This document shows positions 1 to 6,471 of a stretch of 6,471 nucleotides of DNA, piece by piece (position 1 is the stretch's first letter; the number at the start of each line of letters is the position of its first letter). Where the stretch lies: assembly GCA_003242115.1 (NCBI GenBank), contig QBMP01000101.1:14040-20510 (forward strand). Direction: 5' to 3'. Position numbers and translations under genes: made by a program. The notes under the pieces are model-generated. The model had not been told where the DNA came from and made no database searches. It saw nothing but the letters and a program-made list of their open reading frames with translations. Origin of the DNA: Phormidesmis priestleyi. GTDB lineage: Bacteria > Cyanobacteriota > Cyanobacteriia > Phormidesmidales > Phormidesmidaceae.

Positions 1-1126
1 TGAGCGGCGATCGCAACTCATGAGAAACCACCGCCAAAAAGTCGTCTTTAATTCGGTTCGCCTTTTCTGCCTGCTGACGAGCGGCTTGAGCTTGCGCTAA
101 CAAATCGGCCTGCTGAACCTGATCGCGCTGACGCTGTAGCTCAGTAGAGATGCGAAGGCTAAAAATAGTCAGCAGTGATTCTGTCAGCAGCGGATTTCTC
201 AACGGCTTGGTGTCCATCACTGCTAGCACTCCAAGCGGCTCATGGCGATGGTCAAAAATGGGGATAGCGGCGTAGCTTTCAATGTTGAGTTCGGCAATCA
301 TCGGCACTGTGGGAAAGCGCTCTGCCAGTTCGCGGTCGTGCCAGCAGAGCGATCGCCGCTCTAAAATCTCTTTGCAGGGCGTGTGCAGCAGCTCGTATTC
401 AAAATTATCAACAATTTTTCCCTGATGGCAGACGGCGATGGTCTTCATCATGCACATCGGCTCGGTCTGATCAATTAGCGAAATGTAGGCATAGTCAACG
501 TTTAGCGCTTCAGTAAACTGCTGTACCAAAGACCCAAAAAAAGTGTCGCCGACGGTGGCTGCAAGGCCATAAGAAACGGCTGTGAGTGCGCCGTTGGTGA
601 TAGCAACTTGTCGGGCCGACAGCCGTAATTCCAAAAGGTACAGAACCTGACGGCCCAGCGCTTGGAGATTATCGATTTGATCGGCGCTGAGCTGCCGGGG
701 CTCAAAATCTACCACGCAGATAGTGCCGATGGCATGGCCTTGAGCGGTGATCAGCGGCACGCCTGCATAAAAGCGTAGGCCCATGGCATCAATCGACGGA
801 TGGCTGTGAAATTTAGCGTCGTTGGGCGCGTCGGTGACGACTAATGGCTGGCTTTGCTCAACGACAAACGGACAAAAGCCTTGTTCTAATGGCGCGGTGG
901 TCATCTGCGCGCCAAAGGCGGATTTGAAGTACTGCCGATCGCTATCGACAAACGTAATCACGGCGACGGGTGTTTTGCACAGGCTCGCGGCCAGCTGAGT
1001 GAGATCATCAAAAGACTGCTCAGAGGGCGTATCGAGAATATCGTATTGGTGCAAAGCCAAAAGGCGCTCAGGCTGCTGACTCGATGCCCGCATAGATTCG
1101 AGGAGCGAGAGCGATTCTTTGAGCAT
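1..1126 (-). CDS. GAF-GAF sensor histidine kinase, 3' end beyond window (partial)
   Basis: This is the N-terminal 375 residues of a cytoplasmic sensor histidine kinase; the frame is open to the left edge. Residues about 20-172 form a GAF domain, with the family-typical YDILDTPSEQSFDDLT entry, ITFVDSDRQYFKS and GTICVVD strands. Residues about 180-332 form a second GAF, with LHTPCKEILE, ERFP, ESYAAIPI and LGVLAVMD. A coiled-coil linker (about 330-358) leads into NRIKDDFLAVVSHELRSPL, where H369 is the expected autophosphorylated histidine. The ATP-binding domain and any receiver lie outside the window. The ATG at 1126 has a weak GGA nine bases upstream. An in-frame GTG at 1147 would add seven residues and is preceded by an in-frame TAA, so the start is between these two. 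It begins 54 bp after the preceding kinase gene with no terminator seen, so co-transcription is likely. The ligand of either GAF is unknown; no bilin-binding motif is visible. Confidence 0.93.
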   Translation of the reverse strand, partial: MLKESLSLLESMRASSQQPERLLALHQYDILDTPSEQSFDDLTQLAASLCKTPVAVITFVDSDRQYFKSAFGAQMTTAPLEQGFCPFVVEQSQPLVVTDAPNDAKFHSHPSIDAMGLRFYAGVPLITAQGHAIGTICVVDFEPRQLSADQIDNLQALGRQVLYLLELRLSARQVAITNGALTAVSYGLAATVGDTFFGSLVQQFTEALNVDYAYISLIDQTEPMCMMKTIAVCHQGKIVDNFEYELLHTPCKEILERRSLCWHDRELAERFPTVPMIAELNIESYAAIPIFDHRHEPLGVLAVMDTKPLRNPLLTESLLTIFSLRISTELQRQRDQVQQADLLAQAQAARQQAEKANRIKDDFLAVVSHELRSPL

Positions 1127-1180
1127 TGGCTTGTGTCCATCTGGCACTTTTTTGGGATTTTAGCTGCACCTACGTCTATT

Positions 1181-4100
1181 CTAATCGGGTGCTACGGCTG
1201 AATGAGATGTATCCTGAGAAACTTTATTGAACTGCTCAGCAATCAGGGCAATCAGGCTGCTCGGATCGATCGGCTTGGTGGCGTGGCAGTGAAAGCCAGC
1301 GGCGAGTGCCTGCTGCTGATCGATTTCGCCAGCGTAGGCAGTGAGGGCGATCGCCGCCATCTGACTCCCTTGCGCAGTAGACAATTGCCGAATCTCTCGC
1401 ATCAGGCTGTAGCCGTCCATGTCGGGCATCCCAATATCGCTGATGATGACATTGGGCAAATCATTAGATGAAATCTCTTGCAGAAACGCCAGCACATCTG
1501 CACCTGACATAAAAGCGCTCACTTTCGCCCCGGCTTGCTCTAGCGCAAAAATCGTAATCTCTTGCGAGTCAGCGTCATCATCAACGGCCAAAACATGCAG
1601 CCCGCTCAAGTCAGTTTCGGGGCTAGCCAAAGCGTCCGCTTCCATCATCGTAGCGCCAACCGATAGTGGAATATAGACCGTAAACTTAGCGCCTTGGTCT
1701 TCACCGGGGCTATCGACTTGGGCCGTGCCGCCATGCAGTTCAATAATTTGGCGGGCAATGGCAAGGCCCAAACCTAAGCCGCCAAATTGGCGAGTGGTGG
1801 AATAGTCTTCTTGGCGAAAATGCTCAAAAACGTAGGGCAAAAACTCAGCGCTGATGCCTTTACCGGTGTCAGCGACCTCAATTTGAGCTTGTTTGCCATT
1901 GATCGCTGTTGTGATCCGTACCTCGCCATTCGCAGGCGTAAACTTGACTGCATTAGAGAGCAAATTCCAAATCACCTGCTGTAATCTACCCGCATCGCCG
2001 CCGACAGTGCAGGCTTCTGAGACGAGGGTGACTTGAATCGATTTGGCTTCGGCGGCTAGGCGAACGGTTTCGATGGCGGCGGCAATCACGGCGTTTAGAT
2101 CAACAGATTTGTTTTCCAGGCTGAGTTTGCCGCGCAAAATCCGAGAGATATCGAGCAGATCGCCAATCAACTGTACCTGAAGCTGAGCGTTGCGCTCAAT
2201 GGTTTCTAGCGCGAAGGCTGTTTTTTCGGGGGTGAGGGTGCCTCGCTTTAAAAGCTGTGACCAGCCGAGAATCGGGTTTAGAGGCGATCGCAGCTCATGC
2301 GAAACCACTGCCAAAAATTCGTCTTTAATGCGGTTAGCGCGTTCGGCGGCTTCACGGGCCACTTTTTCTTGTTTTAAAAGCTGTTCTCGCTCAGCTTCTT
2401 GCAGCTTTTGCTCAGTGATATCACGGCCCACACAGTAAAACTGGATATCATCTCCGATGGTGGCAATCACATTCCACGAAATCCAGCGATAGCTGTTGTC
2501 TCGGTGACGATACCGATTTTCAAGGCTGACCAGCCTATCCCCGGCTAATAGCCGCTGAGCGGCGGCCTGCGTGCGTTCTATATCGTCAGGATGAACAAAG
2601 CTGAGGTAGGGCTGCGCTTTGGCCTCTGAAAGCGTAAAGCCGAGAATGGTTTCCCAGGCGCTGCTGACATAGCTAAAGTAGCCCTGTTCGTCAGTAATGG
2701 CAAAGATATCGGGCGATAGGCTAAAGAAGTGATCGCGATCTTCGGTCACCTGCTTCAGTGACGTCAAATCCAAAAAGATCCCAATGGATTCTTCGGCTTG
2801 GTCATACGGCTCTTCCAGCATGGCTGCGGCCATTAAAGTCGGAATTCGCCGTCCGTCCGCATGTCGCAGCACTTTTTCGTAAGGGGCACAGATGCCTTCT
2901 GTTTTTAGCTGCTCTAGCACTCGCTGGTTAGGCGCTGTATTGTCGGGATGGGTAAGCTGCTGCCAAGTCACTCCGCCAGCGGCGACTTGATCGCCGCTAT
3001 AGCCCAGTAGCTGAGCAAAATAATTATTAACATAGTGCAACTGGCCTTGAGTGTTGCCAAAGACAACGCCAAACATATTTGATTCCACCACTCGGCGAAA
3101 CTGCCACTCGCTGGCTTTGATGGCTTCTTCAGTTTGCTTACGCTCAGTGATATCAATGGCAATGCCGACTAAGCGATGGGGTTTGCCTGCATCATCATAA
3201 GCTAAATAAGCCCGTGAAACGATCCAATGCGTACTGCCGTCGTCCCAAAGGGTGCGATATTCGACGTCGTATTGAGTGTGGTCAGAATCTGTATTTTGCG
3301 CGCAAGGTTGCTTTAGCGTTTCTTCAAGGCTGGCTTTTACTTGATCTTGATCGTCGGGATGGATGCGCGACATCAACAGGCTATAGGTAAAGTCGGTTGC
3401 TGTCGGCAGACCGTAGTTGATTTTGCACTGATCAGAAGTAGAGAACGCCAGGGTGCTAGCTTCTAATTGCCAAGTGCCGATTCTGCCACTTCTGAGGGCG
3501 AGATCTAGCTGCTGCTGCTTTTCTCTTAGGGCCCAGTCGTTGATGACTAAGGCCGTCATGCGATCGCGCTCGGCGGCGTAAACTTTGGCATTGATAATCG
3601 CTTTTTCGACATGGGTCGTAACCAGATCAAAAAAGCCCTGATAGTCTTCATGAAAGGGTTGAGTGGGGCTCACAGCCATGACTAACAGGCCAATAACCTG
3701 CTCAACATCGGGCTGAATTAGGGGTCTAATCACGGCGGAAGAGAGCGATTGCTTTGCAGTGCCGGTGGGCAAATCCTCAAATCGTTCGGACAAGTTAGTA
3801 ACGACTACCTTTTCTTGGCGGTGATATGCCTGATTAAACGGCCAAGCGGTTTCGCTGTGATTTTTGCCGTGGGTTTCGCTCTGAGTGAGATCGATAATTA
3901 ATGGACTAGCGGCAGTGTCGGGCTCAATCCCCGTAAAGCTGGTGAGTCGCGCTAGCTGATTGTCGTCAACGAGGTAAAGCAGCGCAAACGGCATGTCTTG
4001 AGGGTTGCTAGCTAGCGTTTCTATCGCCATTCTGGCGGCTTCCGGCAGCGCTTCGATGGGGGAAAGAATGCCGTCGAGCGATCGCAAAGTGCGCAGGCGG

Positions 4101-4618
4101 CGATCGCCCACTACCTGCTGAGTCGTGTCGCTGCACGAGCAAAAAATACCGCTAATTTGCCCTGCATCGTCGCGCACTGGGCTATAGGAAAAGCTGTAAT
4201 AAGACTCAACGAGGCCGCCTTCACGCTGCACAAATCGCTGCACATTATGAGCGCCAGCGGCAGTGCCTGTCCTCATCACCTGCTGCGCCATTGGGCCAAG
4301 AGTGTCCCACGCATCAGCCCACACTTCTGAACCTGCTTGGCCCAAAGCAGACGGATACAGATTGCCCAAAATGGATCGGCAGCCGTCGTTGTATAGCATC
4401 GTCAGCGACGGCCCCCACATCAAAAACATGGGATGGCTAGAGCCTAAAATCACATCTACCATGATTCGTAGGCTTTGAGGCCAAGCATTGACCGGGCCTA
4501 GCGTCGTCGTGCGCCAGTCGTGGCTGCGAACGCTAGAGCCCATTTCACCGCCACCGACAAAAGCTGACAGTGCACCGCTTACGGATGCAGATGTTCTAGG
4601 GGTTGTATCGTTCACCAT
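1181..4618 (-). CDS. PAS-GAF-PAS-PAS-PAS hybrid sensor histidine kinase with C-terminal receiver
   Basis: This is a complete 1145-residue hybrid kinase that should autophosphorylate and pass phosphate to its own receiver. Residues about 22-170 are a PAS-like sensor (GEMGSSVRSHDW, LGPVNAWPQSL, MWGPSLTMLYND, FSYSPVRDD). About 185-348 is a GAF (FALLYLVDD to VIGLLVMAV). Three PAS domains follow: about 365-495 (HPDD, VGIAIDITERK), 505-622 (VVESNMFGVVFG, FLDLTSLKQ) and 626-738 (FVHPDD, VGRDITEQK). A coiled-coil linker leads to HisKA with VVSHELRSPL, phospho-acceptor H774. HATPase_c shows the N box NLLSNAVKFTP (885-895), ADTGKG (916-921) and GGLGLGLA (946-953). REC at about 1006-1125 has the acidic pair D1013/D1014, phospho-acceptor D1061, T1093 and K1115. 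All catalytic motifs are intact. There is no membrane segment, Hpt or DNA-binding domain, so an external phosphorelay partner is expected. AGGA seven bases upstream supports the ATG. Signal and target are unknown. Confidence 0.96.
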   Translation of the reverse strand: MVNDTTPRTSASVSGALSAFVGGGEMGSSVRSHDWRTTTLGPVNAWPQSLRIMVDVILGSSHPMFLMWGPSLTMLYNDGCRSILGNLYPSALGQAGSEVWADAWDTLGPMAQQVMRTGTAAGAHNVQRFVQREGGLVESYYSFSYSPVRDDAGQISGIFCSCSDTTQQVVGDRRLRTLRSLDGILSPIEALPEAARMAIETLASNPQDMPFALLYLVDDNQLARLTSFTGIEPDTAASPLIIDLTQSETHGKNHSETAWPFNQAYHRQEKVVVTNLSERFEDLPTGTAKQSLSSAVIRPLIQPDVEQVIGLLVMAVSPTQPFHEDYQGFFDLVTTHVEKAIINAKVYAAERDRMTALVINDWALREKQQQLDLALRSGRIGTWQLEASTLAFSTSDQCKINYGLPTATDFTYSLLMSRIHPDDQDQVKASLEETLKQPCAQNTDSDHTQYDVEYRTLWDDGSTHWIVSRAYLAYDDAGKPHRLVGIAIDITERKQTEEAIKASEWQFRRVVESNMFGVVFGNTQGQLHYVNNYFAQLLGYSGDQVAAGGVTWQQLTHPDNTAPNQRVLEQLKTEGICAPYEKVLRHADGRRIPTLMAAAMLEEPYDQAEESIGIFLDLTSLKQVTEDRDHFFSLSPDIFAITDEQGYFSYVSSAWETILGFTLSEAKAQPYLSFVHPDDIERTQAAAQRLLAGDRLVSLENRYRHRDNSYRWISWNVIATIGDDIQFYCVGRDITEQKLQEAEREQLLKQEKVAREAAERANRIKDEFLAVVSHELRSPLNPILGWSQLLKRGTLTPEKTAFALETIERNAQLQVQLIGDLLDISRILRGKLSLENKSVDLNAVIAAAIETVRLAAEAKSIQVTLVSEACTVGGDAGRLQQVIWNLLSNAVKFTPANGEVRITTAINGKQAQIEVADTGKGISAEFLPYVFEHFRQEDYSTTRQFGGLGLGLAIARQIIELHGGTAQVDSPGEDQGAKFTVYIPLSVGATMMEADALASPETDLSGLHVLAVDDDADSQEITIFALEQAGAKVSAFMSGADVLAFLQEISSNDLPNVIISDIGMPDMDGYSLMREIRQLSTAQGSQMAAIALTAYAGEIDQQQALAAGFHCHATKPIDPSSLIALIAEQFNKVSQDTSHSAVAPD

Positions 4619-4625
4619 CAGATTA

Positions 4626-4629
4626 TCCT
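4626..4629 (-). promoter_or_regulatory. Ribosome binding site of the 1145-residue kinase gene
   Basis: On the minus strand AGGA is followed by seven bases (TAATCTG) and then the ATG at 4618. This is a good Shine-Dalgarno match at normal spacing. It supports that ATG as the start, rather than an internal start closer to the conserved GEMGSSVRSHDW entry of the first sensor domain. Confidence 0.6.
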
Positions 4630-4707
4630 AGACCTTTAGCGCTGTTCGATAGGGGCAATTGGGCAAAGGTTTTTTAATAGCAGCATCTATATAAGATTAA
4701 TCTGTGG

Positions 4708-4747
4708 GCCGAGGGGCCTTAAAACTAGCCGAGGGGCCTTAAAACTA
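4708..4747. repeat. Perfect 20-bp tandem duplication in the intergenic region
   Basis: The unit gccgaggggccttaaaacta occurs twice head to tail (4708-4727 and 4728-4747) with no mismatch and no spacer. It lies between the two hybrid kinase genes, about 90-130 bp upstream of the downstream start. Each unit holds two GGCC-like tetramers around GAGG, giving only a 4-bp potential stem, and a TTAAAA tract. It could be a doubled operator site, a replication-slippage product or part of a transcript leader; the sequence does not decide. Two copies without spacers exclude a CRISPR array. Confidence 0.9.
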
Positions 4748-4772
4748 TGAATTCTATATCATGGAAGCTCAA
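4744..4772 (-). promoter_or_regulatory. Weak candidate sigma70-type promoter for the 1145-residue kinase gene
   Basis: On the minus strand TTGAGC (4767-4772, four of six matches to TTGACA) is separated by 17 bases from CATAGT (4744-4749, four of six to TATAAT). The -10 element overlaps the upstream copy of the 20-bp tandem repeat, so a repressor or activator bound there could affect transcription. Initiation here would leave a leader of roughly 120 nt. Both hexamers are poor, the region is AT-rich and such matches arise by chance. An AT-rich TATATAGAT closer to the gene is an alternative -10 region but lacks a convincing -35. Confidence 0.2.
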
Positions 4773-4797
4773 GACGCTAGCTAAAGATATTATCCTA

Positions 4798-6471
4798 TTA
4801 TCCAATATTTTTCGCTGCCTTTGCAGTCTTGCAGGTGTCTTTGATCAATTCGCAGATAATGCTTAAAAGCCGGTCAGGCTCGACAGGTTTGGAAACATGG
4901 CGCTGAAAACCAGCCAAAAAAGCCCGATTAGCGTCAATTTCGCCCGCATAGGCCGTCAGAGCAATGGCTTTAAGTAAACCGCCTTTTTCTGAAGGCAAAG
5001 TTCGCACCTGCTGCATTAGCATATAGCCGTCCATTTCGGGCATTCCAATATCACTGATGAGAAGATCTAAAGGCTGCTGAGCGATCGCTGCAAGCGCTTC
5101 GGCTCCTGAGCTAACGGTGACGACCTGTGCGCCTGCTTGGGTTAGCGCAAACGCTGTAATCTCTTGCGAATCCGCTTCGTCATCAACTACCAATATTTGC
5201 AGCCCATTCAAGTTTTTAGGTTCTGGGGCTGATGCCCTCGCCGGTAGCTCTATCAGGCTCTGATCGGCTAGCGGAATTTTGACGGTAAAGGTAGCCCCCT
5301 GATTTTCTCCTGGGCTCTCAGCAGCAATGCTGCCGCCGTGAAGCTCTACAATTTGCCTGGAAATCGCTAGCCCTAAACCGAGTCCACCAAACTGCCGCGT
5401 AGTGGAATAATCTTCTTGGCGAAAATGTTCAAATACGTAAGGTAAAAATTCGGCGGTAATCCCTTTGCCCGTGTCGGCTACTGTAATCACCGCAGAGTTG
5501 GGTTTAGAGTGAGCTTCAGCCTGTAAGGAAACAACAACTTCTCCAGACTCCGGGGTAAACTTAATGGCATTAGATAACAGATTCCACATCACCTGCTGCA
5601 ATCTGCCCTCGTCACCATTAACCGCGCAGGGCGACAGCGCCGTGGTGACTTTGATTGATTTGGCTTCTGCCGCTAGCCGAATGGTTTCTAAGCCCGCTGT
5701 GACGACATTACTCAGATCAATCGGATTTTCAGTGAGGTTCATTTTGCCGCGCAGTACCCGCGAAATATCCAACAGATCGTCAATCAGCTGTACCTGAGAA
5801 CGAGCATTGCGCTCAACGCTTTCGAGCGCCTGAGCCGTTTTTTCGGGGCTGAGCGATCCGCGCTTGAGCAACTGCGACCAGCCCAAAATCGGATTCATCG
5901 GCGTGCGCAACTCATGAGAAACGACGGCTAAGAACTCATCTTTAATCCGGTTAGCGCGTTCAGCGGCTTCGCGGGCGTTGTGTTCTCTTTGCAACAGCTG
6001 TTCTTTTTCGGCTTCATTTTTTTTGCGATCGCTCACATCGCTAATCATCGCTACAAAGCCATCAATTACCCCTTTTGAATTCATCCTGGGCACATAAGTC
6101 GCCCGCAAAAATCGAACATCACCCGCATGTGAAGAAAACTCACTTTCATAAGTCACCATCTCGCCTGCTAACACCCGCTGAATATAAGGAAAAATCTTTT
6201 GATAATCTGCTTCACCCATCATTTCAAGAATAGATTTGCCATATATTTCTGAAGCCGAGCAGCCAAACCATTCTTCATAAGCTCGGTTGTTAAATCGATA
6301 GCGCAAATCAGCATCAATAAAAGAAATCAGCACCGGCAGCGAATCGGTCACGAGCTGAAGCTCAATTTCTCTTTGCTGCAAGGCGGCTTCAATTTTTTTG
6401 CGATCGCTCATATCCAAAACAAACATCACTGCGGCTTCTCGATCCTGGCCCGTCAGGGTATAGCCTAATAG
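4798..6471 (-). CDS. PAS-type hybrid sensor histidine kinase with receiver, 5' end beyond window (partial)
   Basis: The C-terminal 557 residues of a hybrid kinase; numbering here starts at the right edge. The frame is open to the edge, and residues before the GTG at 6429 (GYTLTGQDREAAVMFVLDMSDRKK) are the end of a PAS domain, so that GTG is internal, not the start. A second PAS spans about 37-150 (LVTDSLPVLISFIDADLRYR, YVPRMNSKG, ISDVSDRKK). The linker leads to HisKA with VVSHELRTPM, phospho-acceptor H186. HATPase_c has NLLSNAIKFTP (297-307), ADTGKG and GGLGLGLA (362-369). REC at about 424-540 has D430/D431, phospho-acceptor D474, T506 and K528. All key residues are present. The protein ends at TAA 4798-4800 without Hpt or output domain. 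From the linker onward it is closely similar to the downstream complete kinase, including one identical 30-residue block over the F and G2 boxes (341-370 here, 925-954 there), so the two are paralogues. More sensor domains probably lie upstream. Confidence 0.95.
   Translation of the reverse strand, partial: LLGYTLTGQDREAAVMFVLDMSDRKKIEAALQQREIELQLVTDSLPVLISFIDADLRYRFNNRAYEEWFGCSASEIYGKSILEMMGEADYQKIFPYIQRVLAGEMVTYESEFSSHAGDVRFLRATYVPRMNSKGVIDGFVAMISDVSDRKKNEAEKEQLLQREHNAREAAERANRIKDEFLAVVSHELRTPMNPILGWSQLLKRGSLSPEKTAQALESVERNARSQVQLIDDLLDISRVLRGKMNLTENPIDLSNVVTAGLETIRLAAEAKSIKVTTALSPCAVNGDEGRLQQVMWNLLSNAIKFTPESGEVVVSLQAEAHSKPNSAVITVADTGKGITAEFLPYVFEHFRQEDYSTTRQFGGLGLGLAISRQIVELHGGSIAAESPGENQGATFTVKIPLADQSLIELPARASAPEPKNLNGLQILVVDDEADSQEITAFALTQAGAQVVTVSSGAEALAAIAQQPLDLLISDIGMPEMDGYMLMQQVRTLPSEKGGLLKAIALTAYAGEIDANRAFLAGFQRHVSKPVEPDRLLSIICELIKDTCKTAKAAKNIG

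Larger units (their letters stand above)
7..6407. repeat. Ten dispersed HIP1 palindromes (GCGATCGC)
   Basis: Exact GCGATCGC octamers start at 7, 349, 1347, 2284, 3560, 4078, 4100, 5081, 6025 and 6400; this entry gives their overall extent. About 0.1 would be expected by chance in this length, so the excess is a strong cyanobacterial signature. All ten lie within coding sequence and none is in the intergenic gaps. Two pairs sit at equivalent codons of paralogous motifs: the Leu-Arg-Ser codons of the H-box in two genes (7 and 2284) and the Ser-Asp-Arg codons at the ends of two PAS domains (6025 and 6400). Confidence 0.9.

Noticed and set aside
140..1126. Possible cyanobacteriochrome (bilin-binding) GAF domains, given the organism
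   Set aside because: Neither GAF shows the conserved Cys-His at the chromophore site. The FC in the first GAF (C85) and the CH at 233-234 are in the wrong structural positions.
502..1140. Minus-strand reading frames of 67 and 60 codons
   Set aside because: They lie in a different frame from the continuous GAF-GAF kinase frame, which explains this region fully.
1202..1984. Several plus-strand reading frames of 65-89 codons opposite the receiver and ATPase domains
   Set aside because: They are antisense to strongly conserved catalytic motifs and encode no recognisable domains; they are shadows of the real gene.
4706..4735. Rho-independent terminator after the right-hand kinase gene
   Set aside because: The GGCC-CCTC-GGCC elements give only 4-bp stems and the following T run is short; nothing resembles a stable terminator.
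4708..4747. CRISPR array
   Set aside because: Only two repeats of 20 bp, directly adjacent with no spacers, and no cas genes.
4747..4866. Plus-strand 39-codon reading frame starting ATG AAT TCT in the intergenic region
   Set aside because: No Shine-Dalgarno site, more than half overlaps the conserved kinase C-terminus antisense, and no recognisable protein feature.
1181..6471. Membrane-bound sensors or signal peptides
   Set aside because: No hydrophobic stretch of about 20 residues occurs in the visible proteins; all sensor domains appear cytoplasmic.

Overview
The window almost certainly comes from a cyanobacterium. It holds ten copies of the palindrome GCGATCGC (HIP1, the highly iterated cyanobacterial palindrome) in under 6.5 kb. 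Base composition looks intermediate. The kinase cores read like the large PAS/GAF histidine kinases common in cyanobacteria. The genus cannot be fixed from this stretch.

All recognisable genes are on the minus strand, so transcription runs right to left. (1) From the right edge to 4798 is the 3' part of a hybrid sensor kinase: end of a PAS domain, a second PAS, HisKA, HATPase_c and receiver (REC). Its start is outside the window. (2) A 179-bp intergenic stretch, 4619-4797, carries a perfect 20-bp tandem duplication, a weak promoter candidate and a good ribosome binding site. (3) 4618-1181 is a complete 1145-residue hybrid kinase: N-terminal PAS-like domain, GAF, three more PAS domains, HisKA, HATPase_c, REC. 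(4) After a 54-bp gap, 1126 to the left edge is the 5' part of a third kinase, with two GAF domains and a coiled-coil linker. It is cut off inside the H-box. This gene is open to the edge with no stop codon in the window.

The three proteins share nearly the same linker and H-box, and the two more complete ones are near-identical in key parts of the transmitter and receiver. Their sensory halves differ. This looks like a tandem paralogous array: one conserved transmitter fitted with different sensor modules. No transmembrane segments are visible, so all are probably cytoplasmic. No output response regulator, Hpt protein or target gene is in the window, so the signal sensed and the process controlled cannot be stated. 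The content is interesting as a kinase cluster, but I see no evidence of a wholly new type of system.
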